Assembly: GCA_964502665.1 (NCBI GenBank) | Contig: CAZCXP010000050.1 | Location: 1 to 16,147, forward strand | Length of the DNA stretch: 16,147 nucleotides | Origin: SOKG01 sp964502665 | GTDB lineage: Bacteria > Chloroflexota > Dehalococcoidia > SZUA-161 | Reading direction: 5' to 3' | Shown: positions 1 through 8,263 of the stretch, in pieces | How the letters are laid out: every line of letters begins with the position of its first letter | How positions within the stretch are numbered: the first letter of the stretch is position 1 | The notes under the pieces: model-generated | Databases searched by the model: none | Told to the model about the DNA's origin: nothing | Seen by the model: only the letters and a program-made list of their open reading frames with translations | Program-made: the position numbers and the translations under genes

Positions 1-771
1 TGCCATAATGGCCCCGAGATTGGACCTTTCGAAGGCCGCCAGAGTCTGAGTAACCGCCCAGCCCTCGTTCTCTGCACCCACAATATTCTTTGCAGGAACG
101 TGCACATCGTCAAGAAAGACCTCGTTATACAGATGTACCGTATCCATGTAGAGAAGAGGGTTTACAGTGACTCCGGGGGTTTTCATGTCGAATAATATGA
201 AGGTGATGCCCTTTTGCTTGCGGTCGGCGTGAGGATCAGTTCTCACCAGCGCAAATGCCCAGTGCGCACGATGTGCCCCTGTACTCCAGGTCTTCTGACC
301 ATTTATCACATATTCATCGCCTTGCCTCACCGCAGAAGTAGACAGAGCCGCCAGGTCCGAACCTGCATTGGGCTCGCTCCACAGCTCACACCACATCCTT
401 TCCCCTGAAGCAATTGAAGGTAGAAACTCTCTCTTAATTTCCTCGCTCGCTACTGCAAAGAGCGTAGGAGCAAGCATGAGTTCGCCAAAGATGTCCACTC
501 CTGGGACATCATGGTACCCTGTAGCTTCAGCCAAGAAGACCTTGTCCATGATTGTCCCTTGGCCTCCATACTCACTGGGCCAGCCAAGCGAGAGCCATCC
601 CCTTTTGGCAAATTCCTTAGCACACCGAAGATGGTACTCCCAACCTTCATCAGTGTCATATACACCTTCCAGCCCGGTGAAACCCTCCGGCCTTTGCTTT
701 GCCAACTCTTCGCAAACGTCGAAGAACTCTTTTCGCAGTTTCACCTGTTCGTCGGTAAGCTTGAAATCCAT
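1..771 (-). CDS. Acyl-CoA dehydrogenase, N-terminal 257 residues (3' end outside window)
   Basis: Flavin-dependent acyl-CoA dehydrogenase, probably converting an acyl-CoA to its 2,3-enoyl-CoA or the reverse. It is read from the ATG at 771-769, preceded by AGGAGG seven bases upstream; the frame is open to base 1, so the C-terminal half with the usual catalytic base region is not visible. The N-terminus MDFKLTDEQ, the LGWPSEYGGQG stretch, WSEPNAGSDLA (FAD/substrate loop) and NGQKTWSTGAHRA are typical of the family. The longer, FadE/PimC-like style differs clearly from the neighbouring 373-residue dehydrogenase, so this is not a recent duplicate. Some enzymes of this style work as heteromers in which one subunit lacks the catalytic glutamate; this cannot be tested here. 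It is the last visible gene of the minus-strand operon and lies after a palindromic repeat. The family call is firm; the substrate is unknown. Confidence 0.93.
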   Translation of the reverse strand, partial: MDFKLTDEQVKLRKEFFDVCEELAKQRPEGFTGLEGVYDTDEGWEYHLRCAKEFAKRGWLSLGWPSEYGGQGTIMDKVFLAEATGYHDVPGVDIFGELMLAPTLFAVASEEIKREFLPSIASGERMWCELWSEPNAGSDLAALSTSAVRQGDEYVINGQKTWSTGAHRAHWAFALVRTDPHADRKQKGITFILFDMKTPGVTVNPLLYMDTVHLYNEVFLDDVHVPAKNIVGAENEGWAVTQTLAAFERSNLGAIMA

Positions 772-890
772 TTTCGAACCTCCTTGCGGCAGCTTGAGTC
801 AATTCTCAGCACCAGTCGTTAGAGAACGCATCCCTCACGTTTTTCCCCAAAATAGCGATTGAAAATCAAGTTGGCATTGCTACATCTCTA

Positions 891-977
891 CGTCATTGCG
901 AGGACCCCGATGAATCGGGGGACGAAGCAATCTTGAATGTATTTGTCGTGAGATTGCTTCGCTTCGCTCGCAATGAC
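891..977. repeat. Palindromic intergenic repeat with nested hairpins
   Basis: An imperfect palindrome lies in the 231-bp gap between the two acyl-CoA dehydrogenase genes. The outer arms GTCATTGCGAG (892-902) and CTCGCAATGAC (967-977) are perfect inverses. The inner arms GAAGCAATCT (924-933) and AGATTGCTTC (951-960) are also perfect. A separate small hairpin, CCCCGAT (905-911) with ATCGGGG (914-920), sits inside the left half. It resembles the short CATTGCGAG-type palindromes dispersed between genes in several anaerobe genomes (recalled, not searched). Because it sits inside an operon it could form a stable mRNA hairpin and lower or protect expression on one side. No T-tract follows it, so it is not a standard terminator. 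Confidence 0.85.
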
Positions 978-1002
978 ACCCAAAACTTTTCTTGTGAGCG
1001 CT

Positions 1003-2124
1003 CTATCTTGGCAGACGCTTAACAATCAACTCCCTTTGTACCTCAGATGTCCCTTCCAGCAACTCATACATCTTGGCATCTCTAAAGAGCCGCTCGATTT
1101 TATACTCCTTGCTGATCCCGTAAGCGCCATGCACCTGCATGCCCCATCTGCAGACGTCTACGGCGGTTGAGGTCACAAATAGCTTTGCTATGGCCATATC
1201 CTTTATGGTATCGCGCCCTTGGTCTTTGAGGAAAGCAGCCCGATAAGTCAGCCACCGCGACGCCTCAAGCCTTGATGCCATCTCAGCCAGCAGCCAGTGA
1301 ATAGCCTGCAAATTGAAGATTGGCTCATCGAAGTGCATTCTGGTCATGGCGTACTTAATAGCCTCCTCTAAAGATGCCTGCATAAGCCCCACGCACTGTG
1401 CGCTGAGACACAGCTTCCCTATGGTCATTGCGTCTTTCAGCGCGTCAAACTTCCCGCCTCTGCCTCCCATCAGGTGATCCTTGGGCACGCGGACGTCCTC
1501 CAGGATAACATCAGTGAGGTCAGTACCCCTCAGCCCCAGCTTGTCCATCTTCGGAGAGGTGGAGAAACCCGGCAGGTTTGTTTCTACAAAGAACAGACTT
1601 ATATCGCCCTCAAGCTTGGCAAACACGCACATGACATCGGCCCAGGGAGCGTTGGTGATGAACCTCTTCGTTCCGTTGATAACGAAACAGTCGCTCTCCT
1701 CAACCGCTGTGGTCTTAATCATCTTCGGGTTCGACCCTGTATCCGGCTCGGTGAAGCCAAAACAGCCGAGCTTCTTGCCTTCACAAATCGGGAGCATCCA
1801 TTCCTTTTTTTGTTCCTCAGTAGCAAGCTTATTGAATCTGTCGTTAACGACTTCCTGCAGTTGTATGTGTATCGCCATAGATGCTAGAATCTTGGCAATT
1901 TCCTCCAGCGCTAGCACCAAGGTAACGTGGTCCGCACCAGCACCGCCATATTTGGGGTCAAAGGGAATTCCATAGAGATTCATCGCAGCCAGTTTTGGCC
2001 GAATCTCGGGGGGGAATCGGTTCTCTTTGTCCATTACGTCCACTAGAGGTGTGAGCTCCGCCTCAGCGAACTTCCTCACCTCCTTTTGAAACATCTCCTG
2101 CTGCTCCGTCAAGTTGAAATCCAC
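1003..2124 (-). CDS. Acyl-CoA dehydrogenase (373 aa)
   Basis: FAD-dependent acyl-CoA dehydrogenase of the usual short/medium-chain length. The start is GTG at 2124-2122, with a purine-rich GGAAAGGAAAG just upstream; the alignment-like start MDFNLTEQQEMF supports it. FGFTEPDTGSNP (about residues 122-133) is the family flavin/substrate loop. The C-terminus carries QVHGAYGISKEY and the LLEGTSEVQR block, in which E357 occupies the position of the catalytic glutamate of medium-chain acyl-CoA dehydrogenases. The gene starts 22 bp after the 2-hydroxyacyl-CoA dehydratase subunit. In reductive amino-acid fermentation (the clostridial acdA/fld pathway) such an enzyme reduces the enoyl-CoA made by the dehydratase, with ETF as partner; no ETF genes are visible here. 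The direction, reduction or oxidation, cannot be read from the sequence. Confidence 0.95.
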   Translation of the reverse strand: MDFNLTEQQEMFQKEVRKFAEAELTPLVDVMDKENRFPPEIRPKLAAMNLYGIPFDPKYGGAGADHVTLVLALEEIAKILASMAIHIQLQEVVNDRFNKLATEEQKKEWMLPICEGKKLGCFGFTEPDTGSNPKMIKTTAVEESDCFVINGTKRFITNAPWADVMCVFAKLEGDISLFFVETNLPGFSTSPKMDKLGLRGTDLTDVILEDVRVPKDHLMGGRGGKFDALKDAMTIGKLCLSAQCVGLMQASLEEAIKYAMTRMHFDEPIFNLQAIHWLLAEMASRLEASRWLTYRAAFLKDQGRDTIKDMAIAKLFVTSTAVDVCRWGMQVHGAYGISKEYKIERLFRDAKMYELLEGTSEVQRELIVKRLPR

Positions 2125-2146
2125 TGTCGCTTTCCTTTCCTTTCCT

Positions 2147-3391
2147 TTACTTTATTCCAGCTTCTTTCGGATATTTTTTAGCTTCCAACATCTCAATGAA
2201 GGACTCGATTCGAGCCTTAACCTGGGCATCATCATACCCTCTTGGGTCCACCATGTTGGCTTCGAACGTCAAGCTCGGAAGGCCCAATTCATCTCTGAGA
2301 ATATTGCCCACGTCAGGCTGCTCAGCGGTAAAACACCTGCAGCACCGATTGCGGTGAAAGACTATGCCGTCCACATGGTACTTCCGCGCACGTTCCTTGT
2401 AAAGCTCGCCCTTTCCCCATTGCGCAGAACGCATGAAGAAACTAAGATATCTCTCCGCCAGACTACCAAAGGGATCAGAGGCATCTAAACGACCGCTGAA
2501 TGCATTGCCGTAGAAATCGGTAACAAATGCGGCACCGAACTCCGCGAAATAGTTGAGTAGGCGCATGTTGTGATAGATGGGAAACAGATCCCAAATTAGC
2601 CGGAACCTCTCGTTAGGGATGAAACCGATTCCATTATCTACCCGTTCCCCGACCTCATCGCGAAGTTGCTCGTAGAAAGCCACGGCCTCTTTGGTGCCCT
2701 TAAGGGTGACCAGCGGGAACAAACAGGTGAAGACGTCGATTTGACTTACGGGGGTTGGAATGGCTTTCCGAAAATCGTCGATCACGTCCCAAAGCTCGCT
2801 GGCCCGGTCCGATAGAGCCACCACCTCACGCAGCTTGTCCATGTCAAACTTCCTCTTGGTATGCTCCTCCATGAAAGAGGCCAGCTCCCTTAGCTGCGCC
2901 GCAAAGTATGCCTTGTGGTGCTCCGGCAGTGTTTCGCTGTCCACGGTATAGGCTGCGTCCACTATGAACAGAGGACAATGAAAATGCCTCTGCAAAGCCT
3001 CCCACCATTTGGGATGAGTGGCACAGGCCCCCTCGGTGGCGAGCAGGATATCTGGGGCGCGAGGGGCTTCATCCCCGAACGGACCCCGGTTCTCGAAAAT
3101 GGAGCCAAACGTACACAGAGCATAGGAGCACAGGTCCTGCGAGTAGCCCCTGGCTTCGCCAGCCTGGCAAAATTCCGCCGCTACTTTCCGAGACGAACAA
3201 AGCGCTGCATAGTTCTCGGGCAAGAACGCTATCCCGTCGAAGGCGTACACCAGTTCGATCGGTGCCATTGAAGTAATCCAGACGACAGGCCTGCCCTCTT
3301 CCTTGGCATTGGCCAGGTCTCTATAGTAGTCCTCATTGAGGGTACCCAAGGCTGCTGAGGCAGCCAGCCTGCCCGCCTTGGCTTGAGTCAT
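2147..3391 (-). CDS. 2-hydroxyacyl-CoA dehydratase family subunit (HgdA/HgdB/BcrB/BcrC superfamily), first type
   Basis: One of two paired subunits of a 2-hydroxyacyl-CoA dehydratase or benzoyl-CoA reductase-type enzyme. These proteins each bind a [4Fe-4S] cluster and carry out radical elimination of water after one-electron activation by an ATPase. Counted from the ATG at 3391, candidate cluster cysteines are C88 and C93 (DLCSYALC), C123 (ATEGACATH) and the cysteine-rich HRNRCCRC (C350, C351, C353), which corresponds to the NRSCK-like region of the family. The start is uncertain. The frame stays open upstream to an ATG at 3499, which would overlap the previous gene by 77 bp. A TTG at 3415-3413 has GGAG ten bases upstream, inside the end of the previous gene, and would give eight more residues with translational coupling. 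The ATG at 3391 is the conservative choice. The gene follows its partner subunit directly. Confidence 0.9.
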   Translation of the reverse strand: MTQAKAGRLAASAALGTLNEDYYRDLANAKEEGRPVVWITSMAPIELVYAFDGIAFLPENYAALCSSRKVAAEFCQAGEARGYSQDLCSYALCTFGSIFENRGPFGDEAPRAPDILLATEGACATHPKWWEALQRHFHCPLFIVDAAYTVDSETLPEHHKAYFAAQLRELASFMEEHTKRKFDMDKLREVVALSDRASELWDVIDDFRKAIPTPVSQIDVFTCLFPLVTLKGTKEAVAFYEQLRDEVGERVDNGIGFIPNERFRLIWDLFPIYHNMRLLNYFAEFGAAFVTDFYGNAFSGRLDASDPFGSLAERYLSFFMRSAQWGKGELYKERARKYHVDGIVFHRNRCCRCFTAEQPDVGNILRDELGLPSLTFEANMVDPRGYDDAQVKARIESFIEMLEAKKYPKEAGIK

Positions 3392-3422
3392 CGGCTTATC
3401 TTGGCTGCTTTCCAATTCGAAA

Positions 3423-4526
3423 TCACTCCAGCATTTCGATAAACGCCTGGACCATCGTCTTAAACTTGCCGCCGGACCAACCTGTGTCGGAGTGCTCAAC
3501 TGCCAGTACAGGCAGCCCCTCCTCCTTAAGCCTACTCTCGATCCACGGTCGATCGTAAAGATGGGTATCGCAGTATTTCTGGATCACCAGGATGACGCCT
3601 TTTACACGATAGTCCCTTGCCAGCTCCAGCATGTGTTCCAGCCTGGGCTCGGCGGGATGCATGCAGGGACAGGGAGTCTTTCGCAAATACCGTTCAGCCA
3701 GCGCCCGCAGAGGCTCTGAGTCTTCATCAACCGCCGAACTGTAATAACGGGTCCCCATATCCAAATCGTCTATGACTACATCTCCTCCGCATTCTTCCAA
3801 GGTTTGCAGAAGCTCGATGTTCTCGAAGTTATTCCCTGCTAGTAGAAGTCGTGTTCCATTTCCCGGGGACGTACTGGGAGCAGGAAGGCTATCGAGCAGC
3901 TTGCGCAGCATGGCGTTGTGTTCTTCCTTGGGCATAATAAGCCCTGCCAGCAATATCCCAAATACCTGGCTCCCGGAAAGAGGATGATTATCGCTCAAAC
4001 CCAGCTTATATACCTCTCCCACAAGGGAACGGTTTTCATTGTATGCCCTGATAGCCTGCTTCAGCGCCTCATGGCTAATCTTCTGCTTAGAGTACCCCTC
4101 CAAAGACTCCTTGAAAAGGCGTAGCTCCTGGGTGAAGAATTCCACAGCTTCGTCGGTGCTCTTGCCGGGAACGGGCAAGAACCAGTAGTAGGGCAGCTTG
4201 ACGTTCCTCCTCCAGACATCATAGAGAGCCCGGGTCATGTCGCATGTCTTGGGGAAGACGGCTCCATCCAGATAGCTATAGCGTCCTTTCAGCGCCTGAT
4301 CCAGAGCAGCTCTCATATAGGAACAGCAGAAGCTTGGCAGGTGAGCATCAGCCAGGTCGATATTCTCAGCGCTTCCCCTGATGCGCACGGGGATTATGCC
4401 TGCTGAATAGATGAGCTCCTCTGGAGTATAATTGCAGAAATACCCGAAAATCTCTTTCCCTGCCTGCTTCCACCCCTCCGCCAATCGATGCCTGTTGCTA
4501 TACGCCTCGTAGAACTCAGAAACCAT
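3423..4526 (-). CDS. 2-hydroxyacyl-CoA dehydratase family subunit, second type
   Basis: Partner subunit of the dehydratase, 367 residues from the ATG at 4526-4524. A GTG directly before it (4529) is an alternative that adds one residue. The ATG shares one base with the ligase stop codon, a TGATG arrangement typical of translational coupling. The family signature is clear: GYFCNYTPEELIYSAGIIPVRI-like N-terminus, SFCCSYMR (C67/C68), FPKTCDMTRALYDVW (C95), PCPCMHP and IQKYCDTH (C319), followed by LPVLAVEHSDT near the C-terminus. C67 or C68, C95 and C319 are the likely cluster ligands. Enzymes of this family dehydrate (R)-2-hydroxyacyl-CoA esters (2-hydroxyglutaryl, lactoyl, phenyllactyl, 2-hydroxyisocaproyl) or reduce benzoyl-CoA. 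The dehydrogenase and ligase neighbours favour dehydration of a 2-hydroxyacyl-CoA. No activator ATPase is encoded in the window. Confidence 0.92.
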   Translation of the reverse strand: MVSEFYEAYSNRHRLAEGWKQAGKEIFGYFCNYTPEELIYSAGIIPVRIRGSAENIDLADAHLPSFCCSYMRAALDQALKGRYSYLDGAVFPKTCDMTRALYDVWRRNVKLPYYWFLPVPGKSTDEAVEFFTQELRLFKESLEGYSKQKISHEALKQAIRAYNENRSLVGEVYKLGLSDNHPLSGSQVFGILLAGLIMPKEEHNAMLRKLLDSLPAPSTSPGNGTRLLLAGNNFENIELLQTLEECGGDVVIDDLDMGTRYYSSAVDEDSEPLRALAERYLRKTPCPCMHPAEPRLEHMLELARDYRVKGVILVIQKYCDTHLYDRPWIESRLKEEGLPVLAVEHSDTGWSGGKFKTMVQAFIEMLE

Positions 4527-6172
4527 CACTGTTTATCGAGCCCCAACTCACTTGTAGCTGTCTCCTTCAAGACGAATTTCTGGATCTTGCCCGTCGCTGT
4601 CATGGGGAAATCATCCACAAACTTCACGTACTTCGGAGCTTTGTAGTTGGCCATCTTCCCCCTGGCAAAGCCTATGATCTCCTCTTCTGTTGCTGTCTCA
4701 CCTTCCTTCAGCTTGACGAAGGCCATCGCCACCTCGCCCATTCTCCTATCGGGTACGCCGGTTACAGCGACCATGCTTATCTTAGGATGAGTCATGAGGA
4801 AGCTTTCTATTTCCGCAGGATAGGCGTTCACTCCTCCAGTAATGAACATATCCTTTAGCCTGCCGGTTATCTTTATGTACCCTTTCTCATCCATAGTGCC
4901 AAGGTCACCTGAGCGGAACCACCCATCCTTGTTAAAGGCTTTCTTCGTTTCCTCAGGCTGCTTGTAGTACTCCTTCATAACCCAGAAGCCGCGACTGCAG
5001 AGCTCACCTTGAGTGCCCCGCGGGGCTTCCACCCCGGTATCCGGATCCAGTACCTTGAGCTCGCAATCATCAAATATGAGCTTCCCAGCGGTATTGGCAA
5101 CTACCTCAGGTGGGTCGCCAGGCTGGCTCATGGTGCTGACACCGGTATTCTCTGTTAGTCCGTAAGCAGATATGAGGTCCTTGATTCCCATCTTATCCAT
5201 GATGGTTCTCACCAGGTCTGGGGAGACATCAGCCCCCCCGATGACGGAGGCCTTTATCGAAGTGGTATCACGCTTGGGAAAATCGGCGTGGTCCAGCATC
5301 ATGATGTACATAGTAGGCGAGCCGGTAAACTTAGAGACCTTTTCCTCGTCTATTATCCTGAGGCCATCGCCAGGATCGAACTGCTCCATAGGCAGAATAC
5401 AGGCCCCGTTGCACGCGCCGAGGAGCATTCCCGTCATATTCCCCATGTTGTGGCTGAAGGGAGAGACAACCAGAATGCGGTCCTTGTCCGACATCTGAAA
5501 TCTGGCGCTAACGGCCTCCATAATCCTGCTGTACTGGTAGTTTGTAGTCACCACCCCCTTGGGAAAGCCTGTCGTCCCCGAGGTATAGGGGATAACGTAG
5601 GTATCCTCGGGCGTAACTGCCTGTTGAGCCTTCTTCACCGCATCACTGCTGGCGTAGTCCTTCCCCGACTGCATAACCTCATTGTAATCGAGCGTTCCCG
5701 GATGGCTTTGCTCACTGAGCATGATGACCCTCTTGAGTAACGGCAGCTTCTCGCATCGCAGCTCACCAGGTTTGCACTCCTTCAGCTCCGGGAAAAGCTC
5801 ATAGATCATGGGGATAAAATCTATCTTGAGGAAATGGTCCATCATGAAAAGGGTGGTTGAATCCGACTGCCTGAGGATGTACTCCAGCTCGTGTACCTTG
5901 TATCGAGTGCTAACCGGGATGAGCGGAGCGCCTATCTTTATGCAGGCGAAGTGGGCATAAACCCACTCGGGCACATTGCTCATCCAAATCGCTACCTTGT
6001 CATCCTTCTTGACGCCCATTTTGAGCAGGGCATTCGCTATTGAATTTGCTCTGTCAATAAGTGTGTCGAATGTTATTCTCTGGCTCCCAGAGACTATTGC
6101 CTCATTCTTGGGATATTCGGCCGCAACCCTGTCCACTATGCCGGCTAAAGTATCGCCAGGCTTCAACTCCAT
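4526..6172 (-). CDS. AMP-forming acyl-CoA synthetase (ligase), 548 aa
   Basis: Member of the ANL superfamily that activates a carboxylic acid with ATP and CoA through an acyl-adenylate. The ATG at 6172-6170 has GGGAG seven bases upstream. Visible motifs in order: YTSGTTGFPKGV (196-207, phosphate-binding loop), SAYGLTEN (335-342), GWFRSGDLG (417-425, ATP ribose contact), GRLKDMFITGG (437-447, hinge) and the C-terminal PMTATGKIQKF with the adenylation lysine K529. The length is normal for fatty or aryl acyl-CoA ligases. It lies 17 bp after the oxidoreductase alpha-beta gene and overlaps the dehydratase subunit. In this setting the likely job is making the CoA ester for the dehydratase, a step done by a CoA-transferase in clostridial pathways. 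The substrate (aliphatic, aromatic or 2-hydroxyacid) cannot be told from motifs alone. Confidence 0.95.
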   Translation of the reverse strand: MELKPGDTLAGIVDRVAAEYPKNEAIVSGSQRITFDTLIDRANSIANALLKMGVKKDDKVAIWMSNVPEWVYAHFACIKIGAPLIPVSTRYKVHELEYILRQSDSTTLFMMDHFLKIDFIPMIYELFPELKECKPGELRCEKLPLLKRVIMLSEQSHPGTLDYNEVMQSGKDYASSDAVKKAQQAVTPEDTYVIPYTSGTTGFPKGVVTTNYQYSRIMEAVSARFQMSDKDRILVVSPFSHNMGNMTGMLLGACNGACILPMEQFDPGDGLRIIDEEKVSKFTGSPTMYIMMLDHADFPKRDTTSIKASVIGGADVSPDLVRTIMDKMGIKDLISAYGLTENTGVSTMSQPGDPPEVVANTAGKLIFDDCELKVLDPDTGVEAPRGTQGELCSRGFWVMKEYYKQPEETKKAFNKDGWFRSGDLGTMDEKGYIKITGRLKDMFITGGVNAYPAEIESFLMTHPKISMVAVTGVPDRRMGEVAMAFVKLKEGETATEEEIIGFARGKMANYKAPKYVKFVDDFPMTATGKIQKFVLKETATSELGLDKQ

Positions 6173-6189
6173 AGTCTTACTCCCTGTGA

Positions 6190-8262
6190 CTATTTGATTC
6201 CCGTCAGTTGACGGAAATTCTTCTCTGTCTCCTTTTGAATTTCGGCTATCTGTGCCTTGGTGAGGTGGGAGAATCTCCCCTGTTTCATAAGGTATTCCTC
6301 TACCGGCTTTCTTTCCTCGGGCACTATGTTTACCGTTACCTTGCCATTTTCGTATTCGTATAGCACCACCATCCCGGTCTCGACCCCAAGGCGTGCGATC
6401 TCTATGCCAAGAGCGGGGTCATAGTCCCATCCGGGAGGGCAGGGGCAGATTATATGGATAAAAGAGGGTTTGTCTAAGCTCTTTGCCTTCCTTACCTTTC
6501 TCAGCAAATCCTGGGGATATGCCGTGGAAGCAGTGGCAATATAAATATCCCCGTGAGCAGCCACGATCTGCTCGATATCCTTGACCCTTCCCTGTCTCCC
6601 GCGCAACGTTGTCTTAGTCTGAGCCATGTAAGGTGTAGAACCGCTCCTCTGGACACCGGTATTCATATACGCTTGATTATCATAGCAAAGATAGATTACG
6701 CGGTGTCCCCTTTCCAGAGCGGCCGAGAATGTTTGCAGCCCGATATCAAATATAGCCCCGTCACCGGCTACCAGGACTATATCAACGTCGATGCCTTTCC
6801 TCTTCAACGCAACTTCCATCCCGCTGGTGGCAGCCCCGGCATGGCTGTAGGTGAAGAAGAAGTGTGAGACCTTCCAGGCAGTTAGCGGGAAGAAAGTGCC
6901 AACTGCCGAAAGGCAGCCGGCATTGTTGACTACCACCACATTCTTATCGAAAACACTCAAAACCATCCTGATTGCATTGAGACTTATGCAGCCGGCACAG
7001 GAGGCCGTACCCTTGCTCAAGCAGCCTTCTCCCTCCTTGACCAAGTCCCTCTCCACCTCTTGACCACCCACCAGCTTCTCGTAATTATCATAGCCGCTCA
7101 TGGTGGCCGCTCGCTCGTCGAAGTCCGCCCTGTACCACTCTACGAACTCATCGTCCCTCTTCAACCAACTCTCGAACATCTCATCGACGGCCGCCCCGCC
7201 GATGTCCTTACCACTGATGATGATATTGGATATAGCTGCCTGTGACTTTCGAAGAGCCCCTCTTATTTCTATGCAGGACACGCCATAGGTGCTTCCCGGG
7301 GAACACGCTCGATCGAGCACTAATATCTTCTTAGCACCCGCGAGCGAGTGACTTATTTCCTCCTCCGGGAAAGGCCTGAAAACCCTCAGCTTCAGCAAGC
7401 CTAACTTTATCCCCTTTTCTCGATATTCATCTACCTTTTCTCTCAAGATGCTGACTACCGAACCCATCCCCACTACGATCGACTCAGCATCTTCGGTCTT
7501 ATACGCTTCTACCATATCGTAGCGTCGCCCAAAGACTTCAGCATACTCCTGGCAAACCTCTTTTATTACCTGCTTCGCATCCTGCATCGCTCTGTACTGC
7601 TGCATCTTGAAGCTAGGATACTGTGACATTACGCCCGGGCCTTGGGTCATAGGATAATCTGGGTCAACAAATACGTGCTTGGGCTGATACTTGGGCAGGA
7701 ATTTGTCCACCTTTTCCTGTTCAGGCACATCCACCAACTCAAAGCTATGGCTCATCCTATGCCCTTCAGACACCACAAGGGAAGGCAGCAGAACCTTCTC
7801 ATTCTCACTGATCTTATAGGCCATAATCAGCGAGTCTACGATCTCTTGACCGTTTTCGACGAAAAACTCAAGGAAACTGGCATCCCTTTCCGAAAGTGCG
7901 TCTGAGTAGTCGCCCAGAAGCCCCTGCGGTATTCCTATTTCGCGGCTGTCTATGGCCAGGACTACAGGCAGTGCCATTCCCGAAGCTGCCCACAGCATCT
8001 CGCGCATGAGGGCAAATCCTTGAGAGCAGGTACAATTGAAGCTTCTACACCCCGCGGCTTCGGCGCCGACACAGATGCCCATAGCTCCCAGCTCGGATTC
8101 AGCGTTCACAATATCAGCATCCAGCTCACCTCTGCCAACCATCTCATGAAGTTCTTCTGAAGCCGGAGTGGCGGGCGTAATGGGATAAGCGCTTATTACC
8201 TCGACCCTGGATAGCCTGACACCGTGGGCTATGCACTGATTCCCTGAAAGAAACATATCCAT
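6190..8262 (-). CDS. 2-oxoacid:ferredoxin oxidoreductase, fused alpha-beta subunit (690 aa)
   Basis: Catalytic subunit of a pyruvate/2-oxoacid:ferredoxin oxidoreductase, which converts a 2-oxoacid and CoA to acyl-CoA and CO2 while reducing a low-potential acceptor. Residues 1 to about 400 are the PorA-like alpha part (SAYPITPATPASEE, 24-37; GIPQGLLGDYSDA, 110-122). Residues from about 412 are the PorB-like thiamine part. This holds SCAGC (C422, C425), NNAGC (C450) and ICPCPPGW (C606), a cysteine pattern suited to one [4Fe-4S] cluster. The thiamine diphosphate motif is GDGAIFDIGLQ (501-510) with YDNQAYMNTGVQ (527-538). Alpha and beta are separate proteins in most four-subunit enzymes; here they form one chain. 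The gene starts one base after the flavoprotein stop codon. The 2-oxoacid specificity (pyruvate, branched, aryl or phenylglyoxylate-like) is not determined. Confidence 0.95.
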   Translation of the reverse strand: MDMFLSGNQCIAHGVRLSRVEVISAYPITPATPASEELHEMVGRGELDADIVNAESELGAMGICVGAEAAGCRSFNCTCSQGFALMREMLWAASGMALPVVLAIDSREIGIPQGLLGDYSDALSERDASFLEFFVENGQEIVDSLIMAYKISENEKVLLPSLVVSEGHRMSHSFELVDVPEQEKVDKFLPKYQPKHVFVDPDYPMTQGPGVMSQYPSFKMQQYRAMQDAKQVIKEVCQEYAEVFGRRYDMVEAYKTEDAESIVVGMGSVVSILREKVDEYREKGIKLGLLKLRVFRPFPEEEISHSLAGAKKILVLDRACSPGSTYGVSCIEIRGALRKSQAAISNIIISGKDIGGAAVDEMFESWLKRDDEFVEWYRADFDERAATMSGYDNYEKLVGGQEVERDLVKEGEGCLSKGTASCAGCISLNAIRMVLSVFDKNVVVVNNAGCLSAVGTFFPLTAWKVSHFFFTYSHAGAATSGMEVALKRKGIDVDIVLVAGDGAIFDIGLQTFSAALERGHRVIYLCYDNQAYMNTGVQRSGSTPYMAQTKTTLRGRQGRVKDIEQIVAAHGDIYIATASTAYPQDLLRKVRKAKSLDKPSFIHIICPCPPGWDYDPALGIEIARLGVETGMVVLYEYENGKVTVNIVPEERKPVEEYLMKQGRFSHLTKAQIAEIQKETEKNFRQLTGIK

Positions 8263-8263
8263 T

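Noticed and set aside
368..862. Plus-strand open frame opposite the partial acyl-CoA dehydrogenase
   Set aside because: The minus strand encodes an unmistakable acyl-CoA dehydrogenase N-terminus with a strong ribosome binding site; the plus frame has no family features.
2147..4526. Benzoyl-CoA reductase (BcrB/BcrC) instead of 2-hydroxyacyl-CoA dehydratase
   Set aside because: The family is the same, but there are no BcrA/BcrD ATPase subunits and no dienoyl-CoA hydratase or ring-hydrolase genes, while a 2-hydroxyacid dehydrogenase is in the operon. Not fully excluded.
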